A stretch of DNA of 64,000 nt from Camelus bactrianus (GCF_048773025.1 NC_133562.1:24967001-25031000), one strand, 5' to 3'. Numbered from the stretch's first letter, positions 49,984-62,753 are shown. Numbers and translations: made by a program. The notes: generated from the letters alone by a model not told the origin.

Positions 49984-50940
49984 CCCCCTTTATAAAAGCA
50001 AATATTCTGTAGACCCCCTTCCCTTCCAAATGAGGCACTCTATCTTCAACTATAATTTTTAAGTAAATTTAAATCAATTTAGAATAATGGAATATATGTT
50101 ATTGTACATTCATAACTATACTATATTCCTATTCCTACACCCCGCTTAATTATAATAAGTAAGTTAGGATCAGGGAAAGCAATATGAGAAATTATCCCAC
50201 ACGGGAAGTTCAGGAAAAATGGAAGAGCAAAGGCAGAGATGGACTCTCAGCTACTAGCAGGCCAGTTTTCTCTGTAGACGATCACAGACAAAGGGGGAAA
50301 AATACTTAACTGGAGTATGTATAACATGCTAAGATAAATTACAATCTGTCAATGTTGACCAAGAGTGAGGAAGTTTGATATTCTTGTGAATGAGCTATTT
50401 ATAAACGTACTTATAAAACAATTCAGTGTGTTATGACACGAGTTAAGAGTGCCAAAGAAGTGCCCTGGAAACATTGCATCCCAGAGCCAGCCACATGTCC
50501 AAAGATGCATTCAGTCTGTGGTGGGAAAGAAAAGTGGGCCGGGGGCTCCAGATGAGGGGAGCCGTGTAGCAACGTGGGGCAAGGACGCAGATGCCAAAGC
50601 TGGGCCTGTCCGACAGGGAGCTCAGGAGGGACTCAGCTGCTGCTTTGGGAGGTGGCAGGAGGTGGGGGGAGGGGATAGCCCGACCCTGGCTCCTGAAGCA
50701 CCCCTCCCCTCCCTTCCTACTTGGGTCCCACACAGCGCCCCTCACTGCATCCTGCCTTGGCCTACCTGTGCCCCACATACACCCCGATGCTTCCCTCCCC
50801 GTTGCCTGACCCCGAGCCTCCCTGCCTGCCTTCGACCATCCCCAGAACCCCCATCGTGCCGTGACCTACCTGCACCTGGGGCTCCATCCTGCTTCCCTGC
50901 TGGGGACTGGCCTTCTTGGACATGTGCGTCTCCTGGCAAG
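49984..50940. other. S module (unit 12)
   Basis: 957 bp, a type. Confidence 0.7.
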
Positions 50941-51327
50941 CTCTGGAGCCCTGAAGTACCTGAAATAACCTTAAGTTCAGGAAAAGAATAAAGCTCAATG
51001 ATAAAGAAAATCTCTATCATTTTATTCATTGAATCATGTTGTTTATGTTTACATATAAAATATGCATATCTCTGTGCATATGCATGGCTATATTTTGGGT
51101 TTTTATATAATAAAATTACATATTAACATTTTATTTCTTTAAAACGTTGACGCATTGTGGCAAAACGTTAGCATTTAAAAATCTTTCTTTTCAGAAATCA
51201 GATCGTATACAAATGCTTGAAGTTTCTTTTTCACCTTTCCTTTATCCCATTCCCTTCTTTGCATCCAAAGAGGTAACCGTTATCCTGAAGTCAGTGTTGT
51301 TTTACTTTCCCAGCTGTTTTTTTTTTT

Positions 51328-51939
51328 CGCCAGTCCCGCGGCCTGGGGAGGGTGGGGCTCCGGCGAAAGGACGAGGGGCGGGTTCCCCTCCCGATCTCAG
51401 AGAAGCTCCCAAAAGGGCAGCGGCGTGCCCACCTGCCGCCACCTCGGGCGGCCGCGAACCATTCAAATCGCCCGCGCCAAGAGGTACCCGGCGCTCGCGA
51501 TTGGCTGAGCCGGACCAGCGCCCCTGGGCGGGGCCGGCCCCCTCGCAGCGGCCGCGGGTCCCGCCCCGCTCGTGCGCATGCGCGCAGTCCCCAGAGGACA
51601 GAGTCTGCGCACACCCCCGCCCGGCCTCCGACTCGCGCCGCGGCTCCCTCCCTTGTCCGCGGAGGCTTGTCGGCTGGGCGAGACAGCAAGAGCTGCGGCC
51701 GGCAGGGGGCTGTGCGGACCCAAGGCGGCTGCGGTGGCGCCGGCCTGTGGAAAATGCCACCAGGCGGCGCTTCGGTTCGTTGCTCGTGTGACGGCCGTTC
51801 CCCGCCCCCCCATCCCTGAACCCCCTGCGACCGCCGGGGAAGAACCGGCCCGCGCAGTGAGTACCGCACCGAGACGCTTCGGCGGGAACGAGGCCGACGG
51901 CCGGCTGTGCCGGTTGCGCCCCTGAGGTGAGTGCGGGCT

Positions 51940-51986
<47 letters not shown>

Positions 51987-52095
51987 AGGGCGCGGGGCGC
52001 GGGAAGGACGGGGGTTGCGGCGGCTGCCACCCCGGGTCCCCGCGGCGGAGGGAGGCCGCGCGGGCCTCTGCGGGGCGGGGAGGGCCGGCGCCGTC
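51328..52095 (+). promoter_or_regulatory. CpG-island promoter, short form (copy 13)
   Basis: ATTGG 51500-51504, NRF1 51573-51583, CTCF-like 51757-51770, donors 51857 and 51927. Confidence 0.75.
51941..51985 (+). repeat. (CGG)15 tract
   Basis: Pure, a-type length. Confidence 0.97.
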
Positions 52096-52194
52096 AGTGT
52101 TTAGTCTCAGCTATTCTGATGTCTAGTTTTGTGCCCTTTGCTATGTCCAATCCTATATGAATTTCTGTTTTTATCTGATCGCATGGGACTAGCC

Positions 52195-52420
52195 CAGTGG
52201 TTCTCCAATTGGCTGGACATTCAAATTGCTTGGAAAACTTTTTAAAAACATAGGGGCCTGCAGCCTTCCCCAGACAAGTTAATTCAGAATTTCTGAAGGT
52301 GGGGCTGAGGCATTAGTATTTTCTTAAGCTCCCTGTGTGATTATTATGAGTCCAACAATCACTCCCAACTCTAATAAAACGTTCTGACATTTTATAAAAC
52401 TTGCCGATTGAGAACCTCAG
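52195..52420. mobile_element. MER5-like remnant, unit 13
   Basis: 226 bp. TTATTATGAG variant. Confidence 0.72.
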
Positions 52421-53460
52421 CATGTGTTTCAAATGAGTTCAGAGGAGAGAGTTTCCAGTGTTAGGTGTTGGTGTTTGTTCTATCAGTTGCATTCACAATG
52501 TAGGCTGACAAGGGAAAAAAAAAAAACAACAACAACAAGAAAAAAAAATTCAAAGGGAAGGTAGACAGGCCGTGCAAAGGAGAGCTCAATCACAGAAGAG
52601 CTGTCTCCAGGAGACCAAAGTCATGCTCTTTAACATTCTAAGTGATTGGTTTGTGCAGTGAACCAAATCTGAGCAGTTCCAATGTTTGAAAATGTAATGA
52701 CTTGAATAGAAATACTAATATACCCTTCAAGGTCATGGAACAGTTCCTTGGCCTTAGGAAACGTGTAACTTCTGTGAGCTCATGTAGGTCAATTTGATGG
52801 GCCTCTTATAACCTTAAGATTCATCTTGCTCCTTATCTTTCCTCTGCATTAAAATATGTTAATACCAGCTTTGGAATCAAATCAATTCTTTTCTTTTTAA
52901 ATCTGCCTTTTTAAAAGTTCCTTTGTATTTGCAGAATTACCAAGGAGTTGTTAAAAATTACCGTATTTTCTACCTCTGAATGAAATTAAGCAAAGACCGA
53001 AGTACGAAAAGGTCATCGAAACAAGAGACTATAAAAGAAACCTGAGAATAGCGGTACACTGCTAATGATAGCCTAAAATTTAATTTAAAGTCAGTCCTGA
53101 AACTGTGTAATGGTTAAGGATTGAGTTTCTATCCTCATCCACATGTTTAAAGAATCTTCTGTATTGGCTATCTCTAACCAAATTAGTGGGAATGGGAGAG
53201 GGCGGGGAACAGCTCACTAAGAATCTACTCATCTATAGTCCTTTTATCTTTTCATTTAGAAGGGTAAGCTACTGAATGTCATATATATAATGCGGTACAT
53301 AAAATGTGACAAATGCTGCACCTAACACACAAAGTCTACAATAGACCATAGATCTACAAAGGACTATGATCTATGGAGCAGAACTAGCAGAGTTAACATC
53401 AACCCAGTTCCTAGCAAACGTTGCTAACTTATGGCCATAGCTATCATTTCAGGCCCAATA

Positions 53461-54417
53461 CCCCCTTTATAAAAGCAAATATTCTGTAGACCCCCTTCCC
53501 TTCCAAATGAGGCACTCTATCTTCAACTATAATTTTTAAGTAAATTTAAATCAATTTAGAATAATGGAATATATGTTATTGTACATTCATAACTATACTA
53601 TATTCCTATTCCTACACCCCGCTTAATTATAATAAGTAAGTTAGGATCAGGGAAAGCAATATGAGAAATTATCCCACACGGGAAGTTCAGGAAAAATGGA
53701 AGAGCAAAGGCAGAGATGGACTCTCAGCTACTAGCAGGCCAGTTTTCTCTGTAGACGATCACAGACAAAGGGGGAAAAATACTTAACTGGAGTATGTATA
53801 ACATGCTAAGATAAATTACAATCTGTCAATGTTGACCAAGAGTGAGGAAGTTTGATATTCTTGTGAATGAGCTATTTATAAACGTACTTATAAAACAATT
53901 CAGTGTGTTATGACACGAGTTAAGAGTGCCAAAGAAGTGCCCTGGAAACATTGCATCCCAGAGCCAGCCACATGTCCAAAGATGCATTCAGTCTGTGGTG
54001 GGAAAGAAAAGTGGGCCGGGGGCTCCAGATGAGGGGAGCCGTGTAGCAACGTGGGGCAAGGACGCAGATGCCAAAGCTGGGCCTGTCCGACAGGGAGCTC
54101 AGGAGGGACTCAGCTGCTGCTTTGGGAGGTGGCAGGAGGTGGGGGGAGGGGATAGCCCGACCCTGGCTCCTGAAGCACCCCTCCCCTCCCTTCCTACTTG
54201 GGTCCCACACAGCGCCCCTCACTGCATCCTGCCTTGGCCTACCTGTGCCCCACATACACCCCGATGCTTCCCTCCCCGTTGCCTGACCCCGAGCCTCCCT
54301 GCCTGCCTTCGACCATCCCCAGAACCCCCATCGTGCCGTGACCTACCTGCACCTGGGGCTCCATCCTGCTTCCCTGCTGGGGACTGGCCTTCTTGGACAT
54401 GTGCGTCTCCTGGCAAG
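53461..54417. other. S module (unit 13)
   Basis: 957 bp, a type. Confidence 0.7.
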
Positions 54418-54804
54418 CTCTGGAGCCCTGAAGTACCTGAAATAACCTTAAGTTCAGGAAAAGAATAAAGCTCAATGATAAAGAAAATCTCTATCATTTT
54501 ATTCATTGAATCATGTTGTTTATGTTTACATATAAAATATGCATATCTCTGTGCATATGCATGGCTATATTTTGGGTTTTTATATAATAAAATTACATAT
54601 TAACATTTTATTTCTTTAAAACGTTGACGCATTGTGGCAAAACGTTAGCATTTAAAAATCTTTCTTTTCAGAAATCAGATCGTATACAAATGCTTGAAGT
54701 TTCTTTTTCACCTTTCCTTTATCCCATTCCCTTCTTTGCATCCAAAGAGGTAACCGTTATCCTGAAGTCAGTGTTGTTTTACTTTCCCAGCTGTTTTTTT
54801 TTTT

Positions 54805-55416
54805 CGCCAGTCCCGCGGCCTGGGGAGGGTGGGGCTCCGGCGAAAGGACGAGGGGCGGGTTCCCCTCCCGATCTCAGAGAAGCTCCCAAAAGGGCAGCGG
54901 CGTGCCCACCTGCCGCCACCTCGGGCGGCCGCGAACCATTCAAATCGCCCGCGCCAAGAGGTACCCGGCGCTCGCGATTGGCTGAGCCGGACCAGCGCCC
55001 CTGGGCGGGGCCGGCCCCCTCGCAGCGGCCGCGGGTCCCGCCCCGCTCGTGCGCATGCGCGCAGTCCCCAGAGGACAGAGTCTGCGCACACCCCCGCCCG
55101 GCCTCCGACTCGCGCCGCGGCTCCCTCCCTTGTCCGCGGAGGCTTGTCGGCTGGGCGAGACAGCAAGAGCTGCGGCCGGCAGGGGGCTGTGCGGACCCAA
55201 GGCGGCTGCGGTGGCGCCGGCCTGTGGAAAATGCCACCAGGCGGCGCTTCGGTTCGTTGCTCGTGTGACGGCCGTTCCCCGCCCCCCCATCCCTGAACCC
55301 CCTGCGACCGCCGGGGAAGAACCGGCCCGCGCAGTGAGTACCGCACCGAGACGCTTCGGCGGGAACGAGGCCGACGGCCGGCTGTGCCGGTTGCGCCCCT
55401 GAGGTGAGTGCGGGCT

Positions 55417-55454
<38 letters not shown>

Positions 55455-55563
55455 AGGGCGCGGGGCGCGGGAAGGACGGGGGTTGCGGCGGCTGCCACCC
55501 CGGGTCCCCGCGGCGGAGGGAGGCCGCGCGGGCCTCTGCGGGGCGGGGAGGGCCGGCGCCGTC
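54805..55563 (+). promoter_or_regulatory. CpG-island promoter, short form (copy 14)
   Basis: ATTGG 54977-54981, NRF1 55050-55060, CTCF-like 55234-55247, donors 55334 and 55404. Confidence 0.75.
55418..55453 (+). repeat. (CGG)12 tract
   Basis: Pure, b-type length. Confidence 0.97.
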
Positions 55564-55662
55564 AGTGTTTAGTCTCAGCTATTCTGATGTCTAGTTTTGT
55601 GCCCTTTGCTATGTCCAATCCTATATGAATTTCTGTTTTTATCTGATCGCATGGGACTAGCC

Positions 55663-55888
55663 CAGTGGTTCTCCAATTGGCTGGACATTCAAATTGCTTG
55701 GAAAACTTTTTAAAAACATAGGGGCCTGCAGCCTTCCCCAGACAAGTTAATTCAGAATTTCTGAAGGTGGGGCTGAGGCATTAGTATTTTCTTAAGCTCC
55801 CTGTGTGATTATTATGAGTCCAACAATCACTCCCAACTCTAATAAAACGTTCTGACATTTTATAAAACTTGCCGATTGAGAACCTCAG
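55663..55888. mobile_element. MER5-like remnant, unit 14
   Basis: 226 bp. TTATTATGAG variant. Confidence 0.72.
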
Positions 55889-56930
55889 CATGTGTTTCAA
55901 ATGAGTTCAGAGGAGAGAGTTTCCAGTATTAGGTGTTGGTGTTTGTTCTATCAGTTGCATTCACAATGTAGGCTGACAAGGGGAAAAAAAAAAAAACAAC
56001 AACAACAAGAAAAAAAAATTCAAAGGGAAGGTAGACAGGCCGTGCAAAGGAGAGCTCAATCACAGAAGAGCTGTCTCCAGGAGACCAAAGTCATGCTCTT
56101 TAACATTCTAAGTGATTGGTTTGTGCAGTGAACCAAATCTGAGCAGTTCCAATGTTTGAAAATGTAATGACTTACATAGAAATACTAATATACCCTTGAA
56201 GGTCATGGAACAGTTCCTTGGCCTTAGGAAACGTGTAACTTCTGTGAGCTCATGTAGGTCAATTTGATGGGCCTCTTATAACCTTAAGATTCATCTTGCT
56301 CCTTATCTTTCCTCTGCATTAAAATATGTTAATACCAGCTTTGGAATCAAATCAATTCTTTTCTTTTTAAATCTGCCTTTTTAAAAGTTCCTTTGTATTT
56401 GCAGAATTACCAAGGAGTTGTTAAAAATTACCGTATTTTCTACCTCTGAATGAAATTAAGCAAAGACCGAAGTACGAAAAGGTCATCGAAACAAGAGACT
56501 ATAAAAGAAACCTGAGAATAGCGGTACACTGCTAATGATAGCCTAAAATTTAATTTAAAGTCAGTCCTGAAACTGTGTAATGGTTAAGGATTGAGTTTCT
56601 ATCCTCATCCACATGTTTAAAGAATCTTCTGTATTGGCTATCTCTAACCAAATTAGTGGGAATGGGAGAGGGCGGGGAACAGCTCACTAAGAATCTACTC
56701 ATCTATAGTCCTTTTATCTTTTCATTTAGAAGGGTAAGCTACTGAATGTCATATATATAATGCGGTACATAAAATGTGATAAATGCTGCACCTAACACAC
56801 AAAGTCTACAATAGACCATAGATCTACAAAGGACTATGATCTATGGAGCAGAACTAGCAGAGTTAACATCAACCCAGTTCCTAGCAAACGTTGCTAACTT
56901 ATGGCCATAGCTATCATTTCAGGCCCAATA

Positions 56931-57887
56931 CCCCCTTTATAAAAGCAAATATTCTGTAGACCCCCTTCCCTTCCAAATGAGGCACTCTATCTTCAACTAT
57001 AATTTTTAAGTAAATTTAAATCAATTTAGAATAATGGAATATATGTTATTGTACATTCATAACTATACTATATTCCTATTCCTACACCCCGCTTAATTAT
57101 AATAAGTAAGTTAGGATCAGGGAAAGCAATATGAGAAATTATCCCACACGGGAAGTTCAGGAAAAATGGAAGAGCAAAGGCAGAGATGGACTCTCAGCTA
57201 CTAGCAGGCCAGTTTTCTCTGTAGACGATCACAGACAAAGGGGGAAAAATACTTAACTGGAGTATGTATAACATGCTAAGATAAATTACAATCTGTCAAT
57301 GTTGACCAAGAGTGAGGAAGTTTGATATTCTTGTGAATGAGCTATTTCTAAACGTACTTATAAAACAATTCAGTGTGTTATGACACGAGTTAAGAGTGCC
57401 AAAGAAGTGCCCTGGAAACATTTCATCCCAGAGCCAGCCACATGTCCAAAGATGCATTCAGTCTGTGGTGGGAAAGGAAAGTGGGCCGGGGGCTCCAGAT
57501 GAGGGGAGCCGTGTAGCAACGTGGGGCAAGGACGCAGATGCCAAAGCTGGGCCTGTCCAACAGGGAGCTCAGGAGGGACTCAGCTGCTGCTTTGGGAGGT
57601 GGCAGGAGGTGGGGGGAGGGGATAGCCCGACCCTGGCTCCTGAAGCACCCCTCCCCTCCCTTCCTACTTGGGTCCCACACAGCGCCCCTCACTGCATCCT
57701 GCCTTGGCCTACCTGTGCCCCACATACACCCCGATGCTTCCCTCCCCGTTGCCTGACCCCGAGCCTCCCTGCCTGCCTTCGACCATCCCCAGAACCCCCA
57801 TCGTGCCGTGACCTACCTGCACCTGGGGCTCCATCCTGCTTCCCTGCTGGGGACTGGCCTTCTTGGACATGTGCGTCTCCTGGCAAG
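56931..57887. other. S module (unit 14)
   Basis: 957 bp, b type. Confidence 0.7.
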
Positions 57888-58274
57888 CTCTGGAGCCCTG
57901 AAGTACCTGAAATAACCTTAAGTTCAGGAAAAGAATAAAGCTCAATGATAAAGAAAATCTCTATCATTTTATTCATTGAATCATGTTGTTTATGTTTACA
58001 TATAAAATATGCATATCTCTGTGCATATGCATGGCTGTATTTTGGGTTTTTATATAATAAAATTACATATTAACATTTTATTTCTTTAAAACGTTGACGC
58101 ATTGTGGCAAAACGTTAGCATTTAAAAATCTTTCTTTTCAGAAATCAGATCGTATACAAATGCTTGAAGTTTCTTTTTCACCTTTCCTTTATCCCATTCC
58201 CTTCTTTGCATCCAAAGAGGTAACCGTTATCCTGAAGTCAGTGTTGTTTTACTTTCCCAGCTGTTTTTTTTTTT

Positions 58275-58913
58275 CGCCAGTCCCGCGGCCTGGGGAGGGT
58301 GGGGCTCCGGCGAAAGGACGAGGGGCGGGTTCCCCTCCCGATCTCAGAGAAGCTCCCAAAAGGGCAGCGGCGTGCCCACCTGCCGCCACCTCGGGCGGCC
58401 GCGAACCATTCAAATCGCCCGCGCCAAGAGGTACCCGGCGCTCGCGATTGGCTGAGCCGGACCAGCGCCCCTGGGCGGGGCCGGCCCCCTCGCAGCGGAC
58501 GCGGGTCCCGCCCCCACGCAGGGGCCGCGGGTCCCGCCCCGCTCGTGCGCATGCGCGCAGTCCCCAGAGGACAGAGTCTGCGCACACCCCCGCCCTGCCT
58601 CCGACTCGCGCTGCGGCTCCCTCCCTTGTCCGCGGAGGCTTGTCGGCTGGGCGAGACAGCAAGAGCTGCGGCCGGCAGGGGGCTGTGCGGACCCAAGGCG
58701 GCTGCGGTGGCGCCGGCCTGTGGAAAATGCCACCAGGCGGCGCTTCGGTTCGTTGCTCGTGTGACGGCCGTTCCCCGCCCCCCCCATCCCTGAACCCCCT
58801 GCGACCGCCGGGGAAGAACCGGCCCGCGCAGTGAGTACCGCACCGAGACGCTTCGGCGGGAACGAGGCCGACGGCCGGCTGTGCCGGTTGCGCCCCTGAG
58901 GTGAGTGCGGGCT

Positions 58914-58951
<38 letters not shown>

Positions 58952-59060
58952 AGGGCGCGGGGCGCGGGAAGGACGGGGGTTGCGGCGGCTGCCACCCCGG
59001 GTCCCCGCGGCGGAGGGAGGCCGCGCGGGCCTCTGCGGGGCGGGGAGGGCCGGCGCCGTC
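58275..59060 (+). promoter_or_regulatory. CpG-island promoter (copy 15, before long unit 15)
   Basis: Same full-length form as copy 8. ATTGG 58447-58451, NRF1 58546-58556, CTCF-like 58730-58743, donors 58831 and 58901. It lacks the C-to-A change of copy 8 at 30665. Confidence 0.75.
58915..58950 (+). repeat. (CGG)12 tract
   Basis: Pure, at the start of a long unit. Confidence 0.97.
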
Positions 59061-59159
59061 AGTGTTTAGTCTCAGCTATTCTGATGTCTAGTTTTGTGCC
59101 CTTTGCTATGTCCAATCCTATATGAATTTCTGTTTTTATCTGATCGCATGGGACTAGCC

Positions 59160-59385
59160 CAGTGGTTCTCCAATTGGCTGGACATTCAAATTGCTTGGAA
59201 AACTTTTTAAAAACATAGGGGCCTGCAGCCTTCCCCAGACAAGTTAATTCAGAATTTCTGAAGGTGGGGCTGAGGCATTAGTATTTTCTTAAGCTCCCTG
59301 TGTGATTATTATGAGTCCAACAATCACTCCCAACTCTAATAAAACGTTCTGACATTTTATAAAACTTGCCGATTGAGAACCTCAG
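59160..59385. mobile_element. MER5-like remnant, long unit 15
   Basis: 226 bp. TTATTATGAG variant. Confidence 0.72.
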
Positions 59386-60428
59386 CATGTGTTTCAAATG
59401 AGTTCAGAGGAGAGAGTTTCCAGTGTTAGGTGTTGGTGTTTGTTCTATCAGTTGCATTCACAATGTAGGCTGACAAGGGGAAAAAAAAAAAAAACAACAA
59501 CAACAAGAAAAAAAAATTCAAAGGGAAGGTAGACAGGCCGTGCAAAGGAGAGCTCAATCACAGAAGAGCTGTCTCCAGGAGACCAAAGTCATGCTCTTTA
59601 ACATTCTAAGTGATTGGTTTGTGCAGTGAACCAAATCTGAGCAGTTCCAATGTTTGAAAATGTAATGACTTACATAGAAATACTAATATACCCTTCAAGG
59701 TCATGGAACAGTTCCTTGGCCTTAGGAAACGTGTAACTTCTGTGAGCTCATGTAGGTCAATTTGATGGGCCTCTTATAACCTTAAGATTCATCTTGCTCC
59801 TTATCTTTCCTCTGCATTAAAATATGTTAATACCAGCTTTGGAATCAAATCAATTCTTTTCTTTTTAAATCTGCCTTTTTAAAAGTTCCTTTGTATTTGC
59901 AGAATTACCAAGGAGTTGTTAAAAATTACCGTATTTTCTACCTCTGAATGAAATTAAGCAAAGACCGAAGTACGAAAAGGTCATCGAAACAAGAGACTAT
60001 AAAAGAAACCTGAGAATAGCGGTACACTGCTAATGATAGCCTAAAATTTAATTTAAAGTCAGTCCTGAAACTGTGTAATGGTTAAGGATTGAGTTTCTAT
60101 CCTCATCCACATGTTTAAAGAATCTTCTGTATTGGCTATCTCTAACCAAATTAGTGGGAATGGGAGAGGGCGGGGAACAGCTCACTAAGAATCTACTCAT
60201 CTATAGTCCTTTTATCTTTTCATTTAGAAGGGTAAGCTACTGAATGTCATATATATAATGCGGTACATAAAATGTGATAAATGCTGCACCTAACACACAA
60301 AGTCTACAATAGACCATAGATCTACAAAGGACTATGATCTATGGAGCAGAACTAGCAGAGTTAACATCAACCCAGTTCCTAGCAAACGTTGCTAACTTAT
60401 GGCCATAGCTATCGTTTCAGACCCAATA

Positions 60429-61315
60429 GCTCTCCATTTCCTTGCTTAGCCGTGGAAACTACCATTCTACTTTCTGTCTGTATGATTTGACTGTTTTAGG
60501 CACCTCATATACATGGAATCATACAATATTTGTCCTTCTGCTTTATTTCACTTAGCACAGTGCCTTTAACACCTGTCCATGTTGTAGCATGTGTCATAAT
60601 TTCATTCCTTTCTCAGACTGTATAGTAACACTCTACTATATATAATACCACATTTTGCTTATCCAGTCATGTATAGATGGACATTATTTTCATCTTTTGT
60701 TTATTATAAATAATGGTGCCATGAAGATTGGTGTACAGATACCTGTTCAAGTCTCTATTTCCAATGCTTTTGTTTACATATGAGAGGTGGAATTACTGAA
60801 TCATATGGTAATCGTGTGTTTAATTTTTTGAGGATATAAATATTTTAAAATTTTATATTTCAAGTGTTTGTTAGTCTTTAAAAGTAAAATGAATTTTGGG
60901 GTGTTGACTTTATACCCTGTGATACTGTTAAATTCACTCACTAGTCCTAACATTTTATAGATTCCTTTGGATTTTCTACACAGAGAGTCATCATCTTTGA
61001 AGAAAACAGTTTAACTTCATCTTTGATAATATTAATGCCTTTTTTTCTTTTTGCCTTATTTCATTGGCTCAGACCTCCAGTGCCATATTGAATAGAAATG
61101 GTGAGAGTGGATATCCTTGTTAAATTCTTAGCCTTGGGGGAAGGAATGTAATATTTCACTATTAAATGTTACCTTACCTGTAGAATTTTTTTAAAGCTAC
61201 CTTTGTCTGATTGAGAGAATACTCTAATATTTCTAGTTTTCTAAGGAGTTTTAAAAATATCATGAATGGATATTAAATTCAGTAAATTCTTAGTGGTTTT
61301 TGATGATCTGAATAT
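60429..61315 (-). mobile_element. L1 (L1M-type) LINE fragment, long unit 15
   Basis: No difference from the copy at 32738 was noticed. Confidence 0.85.
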
Positions 61316-61328
61316 AATAATTGAATGT

Positions 61329-62348
61329 TATTTGTTCAACAAATATTTATTATCTACTAGCCAGTATACAGAAGTAAACGAAATGTACAAAATCACTACC
61401 CTCTTGGAACTTATGTTAAAATATATAGGGATAAAGTATAAACAACAAAAAAATAGATATTATATATTATACTAGAAGGTGGTAGTTGCTGTAAGGAAAA
61501 CAATTAAACAAGGAAAGGGGATGGGGTGTCATGGTTAGAGGAAGCAGTTGCAATTTTAAACTAGAGTGGTCAGAGAAGGACGTACTGAGTGAGTAAGTAT
61601 TTGAGCTGAAGGTGGTGAGTGAGGAAGTCCTGCAGATAGCCTGGAAAGGTCTGGATGATATCTGGGAAAAAGGGTGTTCTTGTCAAGGGGAACAGTAAGT
61701 GCAGAGTGTAAAGGCAGAACTCCACTTTGTGTGTTTGGGGGCAGCAAGAAAGGTGGTGTGGCTGGAGGGGAGCAAGTGGTGGGTGACAAAACAGTGCTGG
61801 GAGTAGCAGTAGCAGTAATGGAAATAATGCTAGTGATAACAGAGCCCGATACCCGTTGTCTAACAGCTGCCTTCTGCCAGACACTGTCCCAAGTTCATGA
61901 AACAGTAACAGCAAGAGATGAGGTCAGAGAAGTAAGTGAGATACATGGGACAAGTCACTCTTGTTGGCCAGAGTAAGAACTTGGGATTCTGAATGATGTG
62001 GAGCCACTTTTAGGTTTTGAGCAGATAAATGTTGATCTAACTTAAGCATTAGTAGAAGTGCTGAGGCTGCTGTGCTGACAGTAGATGAGGGTTGAACCAG
62101 CAAGGCCAGTGAGGAAGCTGTTGTGATAATCTGCACAGTCCCTGGTGGTTTGGAGGTGGTGAGCAGGTGTTGGGATCTGGATCCGGTTTAAGGAGAGAAT
62201 GGGCAAGATTCTCTGTTGGATTGGAAGTGGGTGAAGGAGAAGGAACATACAAGAATGACTCTGAGGTTTTGGCTGAGGGGCTAAATGTGGAGTTTGAGGT
62301 GGAGTGGAGTAGGTTTATCTGAGTGGGGTGAGAACTAGATTTTGACAT
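61329..62348. mobile_element. Old interspersed repeat, long unit 15
   Basis: Counterpart of 33638-34657. No difference noticed. Confidence 0.5.
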
Positions 62349-62726
62349 GGTAAATCTATTCTTTTGCTAAATTTTCAACTATGCTATGAGAAGGAACCAT
62401 GGAAAGTTAGAAAATAGGTTAAAAGTAATGGTGTTTAAATTCAGCACTTTTGAAAAAAAAAGTCTTTAGATGGATCATTTCTTTAGGAATCCAGGTTTGA
62501 CCTTAGGATATTGGCTGCAACTTTTCCCCCCTCTGTTTCCTATGGCAGCTGCTTACTATTCTAATATTAAGTTTATAACTTGCAGATTCAGAGATCTGAA
62601 TTTCACAAACAAGTATCCTTTAAAAGGGTTTGGAGATTGATACAAGACTGCCAATGTTTTATTTTTCCAACTCCTTTTTTACTAAAAGTTTTATTTGATC
62701 TCAACCTCATGTCATGAAAGGAAGGG

Positions 62727-62753
62727 TTTTTTTTGTTTGTTTGTTTGTTTTTT
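62727..62753 (+). repeat. (TTTG)n microsatellite, long unit 15
   Basis: Same length as the copy at 35036. Confidence 0.9.

Larger units (their letters stand above)
48450..51926 (+). repeat. Short unit 12 (type a)
   Basis: CGG tract 48464-48508 (15), MER5 fossil 48718-48943, AT-rich DNA to 49983, S module 49984-50940, AT-rich DNA 50941-51327, island from 51328. It is the same length as unit 13 and I saw no diagnostic difference between the two. Confidence 0.92.
51927..55403 (+). repeat. Short unit 13 (type a)
   Basis: CGG tract 51941-51985 (15), MER5 fossil 52195-52420, AT-rich DNA to 53460, S module 53461-54417, AT-rich DNA 54418-54804, island from 54805. It begins the second copy of the 12-kb near-identical block. 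Confidence 0.92.
31210..58900 (+). repeat. Higher-order repeat copy B: one long plus six short units
   Basis: Units start at 31210 (long), 38007, 41503, 44980, 48450, 51927 and 55404. Their sizes are 6797, 3496, 3477, 3470, 3477, 3477 and 3497 bp. The short units read x/a recombinant, a, b/a recombinant, a, a, b. The three x units of copy A are thus largely replaced by a and b material, although the count of six short units is kept. The last two short units match those of copy A at a constant offset of 27,691 bp. Confidence 0.93.
55404..58900 (+). repeat. Short unit 14 (type b)
   Basis: CGG tract 55418-55453 (12), MER5 fossil 55663-55888, AT-rich DNA to 56930, S module 56931-57887, AT-rich DNA 57888-58274, island from 58275. 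It has all b-type bases through to the island, which keeps both copies of the 26-bp repeat with GCGGACGCGGG near 58495. It lies directly before a long unit, as unit 7 does. Confidence 0.92.
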
